Part shown: positions 27,956 through 37,052 of the stretch, in pieces
Position numbering within the stretch: position 1 is the first letter of the stretch
Layout of the letters: every line of letters begins with the position of its first letter
Assembly (NCBI RefSeq): GCF_008253865.1
Contig: NZ_CP042331.1
Coordinates: forward strand, 1,302,001-1,366,000
Direction: 5' to 3'
Length of the DNA stretch: 64,000 nucleotides
From: Bosea sp. F3-2
GTDB taxonomy: Bacteria; Pseudomonadota; Alphaproteobacteria; Rhizobiales; Beijerinckiaceae
Translations under genes and position numbers: made by a program
Notes under the pieces: generated by a model
The model's input: only the letters and a program-made list of their open reading frames with translations
Database searches by the model: none
Told to the model about the DNA's origin: nothing

Positions 27956-28519
27956 TCAACTCCTCGGCGTGGAGCGGCCTCCTCCTGGAATGTCCCGGGT
28001 GGCGAGGTCGGGCTGCGTCGGCGGCGGACCTTCGGCCCCAAAGGGGTTCAGCGCGTCCTTGTAGCCCCGGAGCGGAAAGTCCTTGCGCTGCGGAAAGCCC
28101 TCGAACCCCTCCCACATATAGATCCGGCGCAGATCGGGATGGCCCTCGAACCTGATCCCGTACATGTCCCAGGCCTCGCGCTCATGCCAATTGGCGGTGC
28201 GCCAGACGCCCGTCACCGACGGGACGCGAGGTGGATCGCCGAGGCGGCACTTGATCCGGACGCGCCACTTATTCGGCAGCGAATAGAGATGGTAGACGGC
28301 CTCGTAGCGCGGCAACTCGGGATAGTGATCGACCCCGCAGATGTCGGACAGGAAGTTGAAGCGCAGCGCCGGGTGCTCCTTCAGGAAGCGGCAAAGCTCG
28401 ACGATCATCTCGGGCAGAGCGGCAAAGGCATGAACGCCATGCGCGAAGCCAAGATCCTCGATTGCGCCGCCGAAACGCTCCGCGACCAGGGTGCGGATAA
28501 GGGCCGTCTCCGGGCTCAT
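27956..28519 (-). CDS. nuoC: NADH-quinone oxidoreductase subunit C
   Basis: A 187-residue 30-kDa subunit. The C-terminal signature WHEREAWDMYGIRFEGHPDL and RRIYMWEGFEGFPQRKDFPL is complete. ATG 28519 overlaps the nuoB stop by four bases. A long upstream open frame in the same phase overlaps nuoB and is not part of it. Confidence 0.92.
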   Translation of the reverse strand: MSPETALIRTLVAERFGGAIEDLGFAHGVHAFAALPEMIVELCRFLKEHPALRFNFLSDICGVDHYPELPRYEAVYHLYSLPNKWRVRIKCRLGDPPRVPSVTGVWRTANWHEREAWDMYGIRFEGHPDLRRIYMWEGFEGFPQRKDFPLRGYKDALNPFGAEGPPPTQPDLATRDIPGGGRSTPRS

Positions 28520-29019
28520 GGCGCCAGCACCCGTTCCAGCCGCGTCCCGGCCAGCGCGCGGGATTTCTTGATCTTCTCCTGCAGCAGCAGGAAGCCGTGC
28601 ATCAGCGCCTCCGGCCGCGGCGGGCAGCCGGGCACATGCACATCCACAGGCACGAAGGTCTCCGCGCCCTGCACCACGGCATAGGTGTTGTAGACGCCGC
28701 CCGAGATCGCGCAGGTGCCCATCGCGATCACCCAGCGCGGCTCCGGCATCTGGTCGTAGAGCCGGCGCACCACGGGCGCGAATTTCCGCGTCACCGTACC
28801 GGCGATGATCATCACGTCGGACTGGCGCGGCGACGGCCGGAACACCACGCCGAAGCGGTCGAGATCGTAGCGGGCGCAGCCCGCCGAGATCATCTCGATG
28901 GCGCAGCAGGCGATGCCGAAGGTCTCGGGCCACAGCGCCGACTGCCGGCTCCAGCCGATGACGCTGTCAGCCGTGGTGAACAGCACGCTGTCACTGATCG
29001 TGTGGCCTAGACTTCCCAT
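28516..29019 (-). CDS. nuoB: NADH-quinone oxidoreductase subunit B (cluster N2)
   Basis: A 167-residue subunit that binds the terminal [4Fe-4S] cluster N2. The adjacent cysteines of IACCAIEM, the Cys of MGTCAISGG and that of VPGCPPRPEALM are all present. ATG 29019 overlaps the end of nuoA by 13 bases. Confidence 0.93.
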   Translation of the reverse strand: MGSLGHTISDSVLFTTADSVIGWSRQSALWPETFGIACCAIEMISAGCARYDLDRFGVVFRPSPRQSDVMIIAGTVTRKFAPVVRRLYDQMPEPRWVIAMGTCAISGGVYNTYAVVQGAETFVPVDVHVPGCPPRPEALMHGFLLLQEKIKKSRALAGTRLERVLAP

Positions 29020-29372
29020 TCCAGCGCTCCCTTCAGCCAGGCATAGGCAAAGCCCACCAGAAGCAGCAGCATGAAGACGACCATCTCGACATAGCCGACG
29101 AGCCCGATCTCCTTCAGGACGACGGCCCAGGGAAACAGGAACATCGTCTCGACATCGAAGACGACCAGCAGGATCGCGAGGACGAAGAACTGCACCCTGA
29201 AGCGGCCGCCAGCGGCTTCGCCCGCCGGGTCCATGCCGCATTCATAGGGCATGTTCTTCACCGCATAGGGATTGCTCGGGCGCAGCAGCGAGGAAACAGA
29301 AAGCGTCGCAGCCGCCACCAGAATAATTCCGGCAGCCATCACAAGAACCGGCAGGAATTCCGTTGCGGTCAT
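29007..29372 (-). CDS. nuoA: NADH-quinone oxidoreductase subunit A
   Basis: A 121-residue three-helix membrane subunit with the loop NMPYECGMDPAGEA, which lies at the quinone entry. It follows nuoN by 153 bp, the longest gap inside the minus-strand nuo unit. An internal promoter is possible there, but I see no convincing one. Confidence 0.92.
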   Translation of the reverse strand: MTATEFLPVLVMAAGIILVAAATLSVSSLLRPSNPYAVKNMPYECGMDPAGEAAGGRFRVQFFVLAILLVVFDVETMFLFPWAVVLKEIGLVGYVEMVVFMLLLLVGFAYAWLKGALEWEV

Positions 29373-29525
29373 ATCGCTTTGCCCCGGTCACCCGCCGAGG
29401 GCTTTGCTCTGATTGGGCCCGAACCCTTTCGAGACCGGCGCAGCCCCTCGAAAAGCGACTTGGACTGTCCTTTCTTGCACTACAAAGAATATTCCCCCGG
29501 CCGGAGCGTTGCAAATCCAATCGGA

Positions 29526-30965
29526 TCAGCCGCCGAACACGGAATGCTGAGCAAGCCTCAGAAACCACGCCGGAAACAGGCCGATGCCGATGGTGCCCGC
29601 CGCGGTGATGGCGAGCGCAATGCGGACCGCAGGCGTCAGCGCCGGGGCGAAGGCGCCCTTCGGTTCGCGCATATAGAGCAGCATGACAACGCGGATGTAG
29701 AAATAGGCGGCCACAGTGCTGAGCAGGACCGCGATCACCGCCAGCGCGACGAAGCCACGATCGACGAGCGCGACCAGAATGTAGAACTTGGCAAAAAACC
29801 CGGCCGTCGGCGGAATTCCGGCCAGCGAAAACAGGAAGAGCAGCATCAGAAGCGCCAGCCCGCGATGCGTCTTGGCGAGCCCGGCATATTCCTCGATCAT
29901 CTCGCCCGCAGCATCGCCGCTGCGCATGACGATGACGCTGGCGAAGATGCCGAGATTCATAAAGGCGTAGATGAGCAGATAGAGCATTACGCTGGCACTG
30001 CCCTCTACGCCGCCGGCCGCGATGCCGAACAGGGCAAAGCCGGCATGGGCGATGCTGGAATAAGCGAGCAGGCGCTTGAAATTGTCCTGCACCAGGGCGA
30101 CGAAGCTGCCGAGCGCCATCGTCGCCACCGCGATGGCCGCGACGATGATCCAGACCTCGGATGCCGCAACCAGCGGATTGAGGAAGACCCGCAGGATCAC
30201 GGCGAAACCCGCCGCCTTGGGACCCACGGACATGAAGGCGGTGACCGTCGTCGGCGCGCCCTCATAGACGTCCGGCACCCACATATGGAAGGGCACGGCG
30301 CCGACCTTGAAGACCAGCCCGGCGACGATGAAGACCACGGCCAACAGCAATCCGGGGTCGAGCGGAGCCCCCGTCAGCGCCGCAGCCATCCCGTCCAGCC
30401 GCGTCGTGCCGGTGAGCCCGTAGACCAGCGAAACGCCGTAGAGAAAAATCCCGGTCGAGACCGCGCCGAGGATCACATATTTCAGCGCCGCTTCGTTCGA
30501 GCGTCGCTGCCGCCGCAGGAATCCGGTCAGCACATAGGTGCACAGCACCAGCAGTTCGAGCCCGACATAGATCGATAGGAGGTCGACCGCCGAGGCCATG
30601 ATCATCATGCCAGACAGCGCCAGCAGCAGCAGGACGTAGTACTCGCAGCTCTCGATCCTTTCGATCTCGGCGTATTTTTGCGAGAGCAGGAAGGTCAGCA
30701 TGGCGGTGAGGTAGAATACCGCCTTGAAGAAGACCGCGAAGCGGTCGGCGACGAACATGCCGGCATAGGCGGGCCGCGCCTCGCCTGCCAGCATCAGCGT
30801 GGCCGAAGCGGCGGCCAGCACGATCGCGACGGAGGCCCAGAGCAGGAAAGCCCCCTGCCCCTTCCGCACCACCTCTCCGAGGATCAGCAGGATGCAGGCG
30901 CCGGCGATCACGATGATCTCGGGCAGGCTCGCAAGGGCCGACTGGGACAGCGCGGCGGCCGTCAT
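29526..30965 (-). CDS. nuoN: NADH-quinone oxidoreductase subunit N (antiporter-like)
   Basis: A 479-residue antiporter-type subunit with about 14 helices. The channel Glu lies in YVGLELLVLCTYVLTGF, the pump Lys region in FKVGAVPFHMWVPDVYEGAP, and FAKFYILVALVDRG marks the C-terminal half. The start overlaps nuoM by four bases. It is the proton-pumping subunit nearest the quinone module. Confidence 0.92.
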   Translation of the reverse strand: MTAAALSQSALASLPEIIVIAGACILLILGEVVRKGQGAFLLWASVAIVLAAASATLMLAGEARPAYAGMFVADRFAVFFKAVFYLTAMLTFLLSQKYAEIERIESCEYYVLLLLALSGMMIMASAVDLLSIYVGLELLVLCTYVLTGFLRRQRRSNEAALKYVILGAVSTGIFLYGVSLVYGLTGTTRLDGMAAALTGAPLDPGLLLAVVFIVAGLVFKVGAVPFHMWVPDVYEGAPTTVTAFMSVGPKAAGFAVILRVFLNPLVAASEVWIIVAAIAVATMALGSFVALVQDNFKRLLAYSSIAHAGFALFGIAAGGVEGSASVMLYLLIYAFMNLGIFASVIVMRSGDAAGEMIEEYAGLAKTHRGLALLMLLFLFSLAGIPPTAGFFAKFYILVALVDRGFVALAVIAVLLSTVAAYFYIRVVMLLYMREPKGAFAPALTPAVRIALAITAAGTIGIGLFPAWFLRLAQHSVFGG

Positions 30966-32434
30966 GGTCCGCCCCCCTTGCCATGCACCTGCTCCAGCAG
31001 ATGCGTCACCGAGGCGTCGACGATGCCCAGGAACGGCTTGGGATAGAGCCCGACCCAGAGCACCAGCAAGGCGAGCGGCAGGATCGCCGCCAGTTCGCGG
31101 GCATTCAGATCGAGAATCTTGTGCCGTGCGCTGACGCGGTCGGGCCCGAGGGCGACCTTGCGATACATGCCGAGCAGATAGGCCGCCCCCAGCAACGCTC
31201 CGAGGACGGCGGCCGCGCCGGCGGCGAGATTGGCGCCGAAGCCGCCTGACAGCACCAGCAGTTCGCCTACGAAGGAATTGGTGCCGGGCAGCGCCATCGA
31301 GGACAGGGTGAACAGCGCGAGGAACGTCGTATAGACCGGCGCCACCTTCATCAGCCCGCCATATTCCGCGATGCTGCGCGTATGGGTGCGCTCGTAGATC
31401 AGGCCGACGAACAGGAACAGCGCGCCCGTCGTAACGCCGTGATTGAACATCTGCAGGATGCCGCCTTCGAGCCCGCGCAGATTCAGCGCGAAGATCCCCA
31501 GCGTCACGAAGCCCATATGGCTGATGCTGGAATAGGCGACGAGCTTCTTCAGATCGTCCTGCGCCAGGGCAAGCAGCCCGCCATAGACGATCGCGAGCAC
31601 CGACAGGACCAGCATCAATGGCGCGTAGTGCAGCGAGGCCTGGGGCAGCATCGGCAGCGAGAAGCGCAGGAAACCATAGGCCCCCATCTTCAGGAGCACA
31701 GCTGCGAGGATAATGCTGCCGGCCGTCGGCGCCTGCACATGGGCGTCCGGCAGCCAGGTATGGACCGGGACCATCGGCACCTTGACCGCAAAAGCGACCA
31801 GGAAGGCGAAGAACAGCCAGGATTGCAGCTGGAACGGCAGTTCCTGCCCCATCAGGGCGAGGATATCGAAGCTCCGTGCATGGACATAGAGAACGATGAC
31901 GCCGACCAGGAACAGCAGGCTGCCCGCCAGCGTGTAGAGGAAGAATTTGAACGCAGCATAGACCCGCCCCTCGCCGCCCCAGATTCCGATGATCAGGTAC
32001 ATCGGGATCAGCATCGCCTCCCAGAAGACGTAGAACAGGAAGAGGTCGAGCGCGCAGAACACCCCCAGCATCAGCGCCTGCATCATGAGCAGGCTGATCA
32101 TGAATTCCTTCACCTTGCGCTCGATCGCGACCCAGGAGGCGAGCACGCAAATCCAGCCCAGGAGTGCGGTGAGGAAGACGAAGAGCGCGCTGATTCCGTC
32201 GACGCCGAGCGCATAGCTGATGCCGAGCGCCGGCACCCAGGGGCGCACCTCGGTGAACTGCATCGCATGCGTCGTCGTATCGAAGCCCGCCAGCATCGCG
32301 AGGCTGAGAGCGAAATCGAGGATGGCGAAGCCGAGCGCCGTCCAGCGCACCGCAGCGTCCTGGCGCAGAAACATGAGGACCGCAGCCCCCGCGGCGGGCG
32401 TGAAGATGATCAGACTGAGCAGGGGCATGCCCAT
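30962..32434 (-). CDS. nuoM: NADH-quinone oxidoreductase subunit M (antiporter-like)
   Basis: A 490-residue proton-pumping subunit. FYVFWEAMLIPMYLIIGIWGG holds the conserved channel Glu and VHTWLPDAHVQAPTAGSIIL the region before the pump Lys (LLKMGAYGFLRF). It is a typical NuoM in length and sequence, between the NuoL-like gene (6 bp) and nuoN. Confidence 0.92.
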   Translation of the reverse strand: MGMPLLSLIIFTPAAGAAVLMFLRQDAAVRWTALGFAILDFALSLAMLAGFDTTTHAMQFTEVRPWVPALGISYALGVDGISALFVFLTALLGWICVLASWVAIERKVKEFMISLLMMQALMLGVFCALDLFLFYVFWEAMLIPMYLIIGIWGGEGRVYAAFKFFLYTLAGSLLFLVGVIVLYVHARSFDILALMGQELPFQLQSWLFFAFLVAFAVKVPMVPVHTWLPDAHVQAPTAGSIILAAVLLKMGAYGFLRFSLPMLPQASLHYAPLMLVLSVLAIVYGGLLALAQDDLKKLVAYSSISHMGFVTLGIFALNLRGLEGGILQMFNHGVTTGALFLFVGLIYERTHTRSIAEYGGLMKVAPVYTTFLALFTLSSMALPGTNSFVGELLVLSGGFGANLAAGAAAVLGALLGAAYLLGMYRKVALGPDRVSARHKILDLNARELAAILPLALLVLWVGLYPKPFLGIVDASVTHLLEQVHGKGGGP

Positions 32435-32440
32435 CGCAGC

Positions 32441-34201
32441 CTACCGCCACGCCACAGCGAAGACGGCGGTGGCCGCAATCACCCCGACGATCATCGCCAG
32501 CGCATAATGCGTGACGATTCCGGTCTGCAGCCGCCGCAGCACGCCCCCCCCGTTCAGAATCGAGCGGGCGATGCCGTTCACCACTGAATCAACGCCGTCG
32601 AGATCGAGCCGCAAGCCCACTCGCGCCGCCCGATGCAGGACGGGCAGCGCCACGGTCTCGGACAGGTTGCTCATCGCCCCCTCCCAGCGCGCCAGCGGCC
32701 CTTCGGCGAGCCGCATGAAAAGCCGGGCGCCCTTGCGATAGAACCAGTCGGTATCGAGGCTGATCGTGTTCTCGGGATCGAGCGCCCTGAGGAACAGAAC
32801 GAAACCCAGGGCGGTGAACATGAGCACGCCGAGGCTCTCGGTGACATGGGCGCCGGTATAGGGCTCGAAATCGACCGGATAAGGCAGAAGCGCGTAGAGT
32901 GCCTGCGGAAACACGCCGATCGCGATGCAGAGCAGCGCCGCCATGCCCATCGCGACCAGCATGTTGCGCGGCGGCTCCTCTGCCTGCAGCCCCCGATCCG
33001 TGCCGAAGAACATGTAGTAGGGCAGCTTGAGCCCGGTGTGCAGGAAGGTCCCGGACGAGGCCATGGTCAGCGCCAGCATCACCAAGGCGCGATGATCCTC
33101 CCCGGCTGCGGCCACGACCATCGATTTGGTGACGAAGCCCGAGAAGAAGGGAAAGGCCGAGATCGCGAAGGCGCCGACCATATAGAGCGCGACCGTCAGC
33201 GGCATGCTGCGGTAGAGCCCGCCAAGCTCCGTGAGCTTGCGCCGCCCGGTGACATGGATCACCGCCCCCGCCCCCATGAAGAGCAGCCCCTTGTAGAGAA
33301 TATGCGCGAAGGCGTGGCTGGTCGCCCCGTTCACCGCCATCTCGGTGCCGATGCCGACGCCTGCCACCATGTATCCGACCTGGCTGACGATGTGATAGGC
33401 CAGCAGCCGCCGGCAGTCGTTCTCCAGCACCGCATAGACGACGCCATAGAGCGCCATTACGGTGCCGAACCAGACCAGAAGCTCCGTGCCAGGAAACGCC
33501 CGCGCCAGCACATAGACGGCGGTCTTGGTGGTGAAGGCGCTCAGGAACACCGCCCCGGTGACGGTCGCCTCCGGATAGGCATCGGTCAGCCAGGCGTTGA
33601 GCGGCGGCACTGCGGCATTGAGCATGAAGCCGGCAAGGATCAGCCAGGCGCCGGCATCCATCTCTCCCTCGATCGGGCCGAAGATCAGCGAGCCGGTCGC
33701 AAGGCCATGCAGGATGATGCCGCCGAGCAGGACGACGCCGCCGGTGATGTGAACCATGAGGTAGCGGAAACCGGCGCCGATCGCCGCTGCGCCGCGCCGG
33801 GCGAAGATGAGATAGGCCGAGGCGAGCGCCATGCCCTCCCAGAACAAATAGAGGGTCAGGTAGTCGCCGGCAAACACCACGCCGAGCGCGCTGCCGACAT
33901 AGAGGAAAGCCGCCACATGCTGGCCGGCGCGCGTCAGGTGCAACGCATAGACCATGCCGATCAGCGCCATGATGGTGAAAACCAGGGCGAAGACGATGCT
34001 CAGCCTGTCGACCTTCGCAATCAGGATGTCCTGACCGATGAACGACGCCGCGCCATAGCTGCCCGGCTGTATCGTGAGCACGGCCAGGATCGCCAGCGCC
34101 GGGATCAGCAGCAGATAGGCGCTGCGGACCCATCCCTTCAGAAAAGGGATCGCCAGAGCGCCAGGAATGAACAGCAGCGCGGGATGGACGAAGTCAGTCA
34201 T
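32441..34201 (-). CDS. nuoL: NuoL-position antiporter subunit with lateral-helix C-terminus (MrpD-related)
   Basis: A 586-residue antiporter-like protein. The core resembles MrpD/NuoM (channel Glu in LYLFWEGMALASAY; pump Lys in FTTKTAVYVLARAF). The last ~130 residues carry SLDTDWFYRKG, a long amphipathic stretch and RRLQTGIVTHYALAMIVG, the lateral helix and final membrane helix that only NuoL subunits have. It is therefore the likely distal NuoL. It overlaps the 84-aa gene by 8 bases. Database names may call it Na+/H+ antiporter subunit D. Confidence 0.8.
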   Translation of the reverse strand: MTDFVHPALLFIPGALAIPFLKGWVRSAYLLLIPALAILAVLTIQPGSYGAASFIGQDILIAKVDRLSIVFALVFTIMALIGMVYALHLTRAGQHVAAFLYVGSALGVVFAGDYLTLYLFWEGMALASAYLIFARRGAAAIGAGFRYLMVHITGGVVLLGGIILHGLATGSLIFGPIEGEMDAGAWLILAGFMLNAAVPPLNAWLTDAYPEATVTGAVFLSAFTTKTAVYVLARAFPGTELLVWFGTVMALYGVVYAVLENDCRRLLAYHIVSQVGYMVAGVGIGTEMAVNGATSHAFAHILYKGLLFMGAGAVIHVTGRRKLTELGGLYRSMPLTVALYMVGAFAISAFPFFSGFVTKSMVVAAAGEDHRALVMLALTMASSGTFLHTGLKLPYYMFFGTDRGLQAEEPPRNMLVAMGMAALLCIAIGVFPQALYALLPYPVDFEPYTGAHVTESLGVLMFTALGFVLFLRALDPENTISLDTDWFYRKGARLFMRLAEGPLARWEGAMSNLSETVALPVLHRAARVGLRLDLDGVDSVVNGIARSILNGGGVLRRLQTGIVTHYALAMIVGVIAATAVFAVAWR

Positions 34202-34448
34202 AGTAATCCTCGCGCCGCATCAGCCCGCACCGGTGGCCGAGGAATTTGGAAACGAAGATCAAGAGGACACAGGAGCCGAAACCATAGGCGGCCGACCAGC
34301 CCGGCAGCAGGTCCCACAAATAGTCGGCGTGTTCGCGCGCGACCAGGAAGTCGGCGAGGACGATCAGAACCAGCACCAGATAGAACAGGCACCGACGCTG
34401 CCGCGCAGAGTGCTCATCGCCGAAAAACGCCACGACGCGCGCGATCAT
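34194..34448 (-). CDS. Small membrane protein of unknown function inside the nuo operon
   Basis: 84 residues with two predicted membrane helices (about 20-38 and 52-70), a charged N-terminus and a cytoplasmic tail ending RREDYYD. It overlaps both neighbours (8 bases with the NuoL-like gene and 4 with the 487-aa antiporter gene), so it is translated as part of the complex I operon. It matches none of the 14 canonical subunits. The tight coupling between two antiporter-type genes suggests an accessory or linker subunit of the membrane arm. This role is inference. Confidence 0.75.
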   Translation of the reverse strand: MIARVVAFFGDEHSARQRRCLFYLVLVLIVLADFLVAREHADYLWDLLPGWSAAYGFGSCVLLIFVSKFLGHRCGLMRREDYYD

Positions 34449-35908
34449 CTGACCACTCCTTCGGCAAGAGCAAGGAAATACTCGGGAAAAAGGCCCATCG
34501 AGACCGACAGGGCCGCGGTCGCGACCAGCGGGATCGTCACCATCGGGATCTCGCGGACCGTCGCGGCGGTCTCAGGCGGCCCCGTCCCGAAGAAGGCGAC
34601 ATAGCTGACCGGCAGGAAATAGGCGGCGTTCAGGATCGAGCTTGCCAGGAGCACGATGGTGAACGCGATCTGCCCGGCATCCACCGAGCCGAGCGCCAGA
34701 TACCATTTGCTGACGAAGCCCGCGGTCGGTGGCGTGCCGATCATGCTGAGCGAGGCGACGAAGAACGCCCCCATCGTCCAGGGCAGCCTGCGGCCGATGC
34801 CGGCCATCTCGCTGATGTTGCGCTTGCCGGAGGCGCAATAGATCGACCCGGCGCAGAAGAACAGCGTGATCTTGGGGAAGGCATGGGCGGCGATGTGAAT
34901 GACGCCGCCGACCATCGCCACCGGCGAGGCCAGCACCGCGCCGAGCAGGATGTAGGAGAGCTGGCTGACCGTCGAATAGGCGAGCCTGGCCTTCAGATCG
35001 TCCCGCGTCAGCGCGTAGATCGAGGCCATCAGGATGGTGAAGGAGGCCAGATAGGCCGTGGCGAGCCCAAGCCCGAGCCCCGCCACCAGCCCCGTGCCGA
35101 AGATGTGGAACACCACCCGCAGCACGCAGAACACGCCCATCTTGACCACCGCCACCGCATGCAGCAGCGCGCTCACCGGCGTCGGCGCCACCATCGCGGC
35201 CGGCAGCCAGGCGTGCATCGGCATCAGCGCCGCCTTGGCGAAGCCGAAGAGGTAGCAGAAATAGATGACCGTCAGCAGCGCCGCCGGCGCGTCATTGTTC
35301 GCCAGTAGCCCTCCCTGCACGAAGTCGAGCGATCCCGCGATCTGGTAGGTCAACGCCAGCGCGGCCAGCAGCAGGCTCTTCGAGGCGCCCATCAGATAGA
35401 CCAGGTATTTGCGGCTTCCCGCCCAGGCCTCCTCGTCCTCGTGGTGATAGACCAGCGGATAGGTCACGAGGCTGAGGATCTCGTAGAAGATCACCAGCGT
35501 GAACAGATTGGCGGCAAAGGCGCCGCCGACGGCCGCGGCGAGGCTGGTGGCGAAGCAGGCGAAGAAGCGGGTCTGCGCGTGCTCGTTGAGGTGCCGCATA
35601 TAGCCGATCGAATAGACCGAGGCGACGATCCAGAGCAGCGAGGAGACGGTGGCGAATACCATGCCGAGGGCATCGGCGCGGAAGGCGAAGTCGATCCCCG
35701 GCAGGATCTCGAACAGGTCGAGCTCGACCACCCCTCCGGCCAGCACGGTCGGCGCCATCGAGATAACGATCGCGAACATGGCCAGCGCCGCCAGCGGCGA
35801 GACCGCATCGCGCAGCATCTCGCGCCTGCGCAGGAGCAGAACCGCAAGCGCCGCCAGCCCCGCCACCGCGACGGCAAGCAGCGGCCGGATCGAGATCACC
35901 GGTTCCAA
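34445..35908 (-). CDS. Extra antiporter-like proton-translocating subunit (MrpD/NuoM-like)
   Basis: A 487-residue, about 14-helix antiporter protein without a lateral-helix tail. The channel Glu lies in LVIFYEILSLVTYPLVYHH, a long charged HEDEEAWAG insert follows, and MHAWLPAAMVAPTPVSALLH precedes the Lys of VVKMGVFCVLRVV. Together with the 586-aa protein, NuoM and NuoN it makes four pumping-type subunits, one more than in classical complex I. It lies between nuoK (4 bp) and the small 84-aa gene. It could work as an added pump or as an Mrp-like sodium/proton module. Confidence 0.82.
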   Translation of the reverse strand: MEPVISIRPLLAVAVAGLAALAVLLLRRREMLRDAVSPLAALAMFAIVISMAPTVLAGGVVELDLFEILPGIDFAFRADALGMVFATVSSLLWIVASVYSIGYMRHLNEHAQTRFFACFATSLAAAVGGAFAANLFTLVIFYEILSLVTYPLVYHHEDEEAWAGSRKYLVYLMGASKSLLLAALALTYQIAGSLDFVQGGLLANNDAPAALLTVIYFCYLFGFAKAALMPMHAWLPAAMVAPTPVSALLHAVAVVKMGVFCVLRVVFHIFGTGLVAGLGLGLATAYLASFTILMASIYALTRDDLKARLAYSTVSQLSYILLGAVLASPVAMVGGVIHIAAHAFPKITLFFCAGSIYCASGKRNISEMAGIGRRLPWTMGAFFVASLSMIGTPPTAGFVSKWYLALGSVDAGQIAFTIVLLASSILNAAYFLPVSYVAFFGTGPPETAATVREIPMVTIPLVATAALSVSMGLFPEYFLALAEGVVR

Positions 35909-35912
35909 GCCT

Positions 35913-36215
35913 CTATCCTTTCATCATGGTCACGTCGTCGACCCTGAGGGTGGACTTGTTCCTCACGAGGGCGACGAGGATGCCCAGCGCGATGGCGACT
36001 TCGGCTGCGGTGATCGCGATGACGAAGATCGCGAAGATCTGGCCGCGGAAGTCGTCGTGATAGCGCCCGAAAGCGATGAAGTTGATGTTGACCGAGTTGA
36101 GCAGCAGCTCCAGCGACATCAGCACGACCAGGATGTTGCGCCTGAGCAGCACGCCCGCCGCCCCGATCACGAACAGGGTGACGCCAAGGGCGATATGCCA
36201 CCAGAGCGGCACCAT
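35913..36215 (-). CDS. nuoK: NADH-quinone oxidoreductase subunit K
   Basis: A 100-residue three-helix subunit. Both conserved intramembrane glutamates of the central proton path are present, E36 in MSLELLLNSVN and E72 in ITAAEVAIALGI. ATG 36215 overlaps the nuoJ stop by one base (TGATG). Confidence 0.93.
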   Translation of the reverse strand: MVPLWWHIALGVTLFVIGAAGVLLRRNILVVLMSLELLLNSVNINFIAFGRYHDDFRGQIFAIFVIAITAAEVAIALGILVALVRNKSTLRVDDVTMMKG

Positions 36216-36715
36216 CACGAAGGCTCCTTGCGCGCCAGCACGATGGCGCCGACCAGCGCCGCCAGCAGGATGACGGAGGCCACCTCGAAGGGCAGCAGGT
36301 AATCGGCGAAAAGCGCGACGCTGAGCGCCCTCACCGCGCCGACGCTGCGCTGCCCAACGGGCTCGGTGACCGCAAAGCGGTCGCTCCAGAGCACCAGGAC
36401 CAGCATCTCGATGCCGAGCAGGACGAGCAGCGCCAGGGCCGGCAGGTTGCTGCCCGGCAGGAAGCGCTGCAGCACCGCTTCCCGCACGTCGATCATCATG
36501 ATCACGAACAGGAAGAGGACCATGATCGCGCCGACATAGACGAAGATCTGGATGACCGCGAGCAACGGCGCTTCGAGCAGGACGAAGATGGCCGAGACCT
36601 GGAGAAAGCACGCCATCAGCGCCAGGGCGCTGTGAACCGGATTGCGCGCCAGAACCATGGTCAGGGCCGCGATCACCGACGCCGACGCGAACAGAAGAAA
36701 GAAGGCCTGATCCAT
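36215..36715 (-). CDS. nuoJ: NADH-quinone oxidoreductase subunit J
   Basis: A 166-residue five-helix subunit with VYVGAIMVLFLFVIMMID, the conserved helix that holds the pi-bulge region. ATG 36715 is preceded by GGAGGG about 10 nt upstream, which decides against an in-frame GTG at 36745. It is the first gene of the large minus-strand nuo unit. Confidence 0.92.
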   Translation of the reverse strand: MDQAFFLLFASASVIAALTMVLARNPVHSALALMACFLQVSAIFVLLEAPLLAVIQIFVYVGAIMVLFLFVIMMIDVREAVLQRFLPGSNLPALALLVLLGIEMLVLVLWSDRFAVTEPVGQRSVGAVRALSVALFADYLLPFEVASVILLAALVGAIVLARKEPS

Positions 36716-36795
36716 CGCGGCCGACCCTCCGACGCGAACTGTCACTCCCCGCGACAGGGCCGGACTAGAGTTAAGCCAAGCATATCAGCGTCTAT

Positions 36796-36824
36796 ATTGT
36801 GCCCTATTCTCGGATTTTTCTCAA
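36796..36824 (-). promoter_or_regulatory. Candidate promoter of the nuoJ-to-nuoG unit
   Basis: On the minus strand TTGAGA (36824-36819) is followed after 17 bases by CACAAT (36801-36796), about 80 bp before the nuoJ start. The surrounding 36776-36840 is AT-richer than its neighbours. No FNR/FixK-type TTGAT-N4-ATCAA box is visible. Confidence 0.4.
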
Positions 36825-36939
36825 GATTATCCTGTTTAGCACCCGGGGCCTCTCTGCGTCATTACGAGTTCAGCACCAGCTGGCGGCCGGCCCGCGCTGG
36901 ATGTAACGGGCGGAGGGCGGAAGATGGGCCGAGCGCGTC

Positions 36940-36964
36940 TCCCCTCCCCACAAGAGGGAGGGGA
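36940..36964. repeat. Hairpin downstream of the second CBS gene
   Basis: TCCCCTCCC/GGGAGGGGA stem of 9 bp with a CACAAGA loop. It lies in the 337-bp gap between CBS protein 2 and nuoJ. A smaller palindrome CTTCGCGAAG (37027-37036) lies just after the CBS stop. Either may end the CBS transcript. No gene is seen in the gap. Confidence 0.45.
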
Positions 36965-37052
36965 AGAGCCTCTGTCCGATGCCAAGAGACCGCTGCCCAG
37001 AGGCCGCCTGACTCGCGCAGTCACTTCTTCGCGAAGCGAAGTAACCCACGCC

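Noticed and set aside
29373..29525. A sigma-54-like TGG...TTGCA pattern in the nuoN-nuoA gap
   Set aside because: The spacing between the two elements is three bases too long and the orientation is opposite to nuoA.
31382..32587. A 400-codon plus-strand frame opposite nuoM
   Set aside because: Same reason: antisense to an intact NuoM gene with a low-complexity charged translation.
32633..35308. An open frame of about 890 codons on the plus strand, opposite the antiporter genes
   Set aside because: It is the antisense of highly conserved nuo genes, very rich in Arg, His and Gln, with no known domain. Long antisense frames are expected in high-GC DNA.
36776..36845. Possible FNR/FixK box upstream of nuoJ
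   Set aside because: The region has TTGAGA and AT-rich sequence but no TTGAT-N4-ATCAA symmetry.
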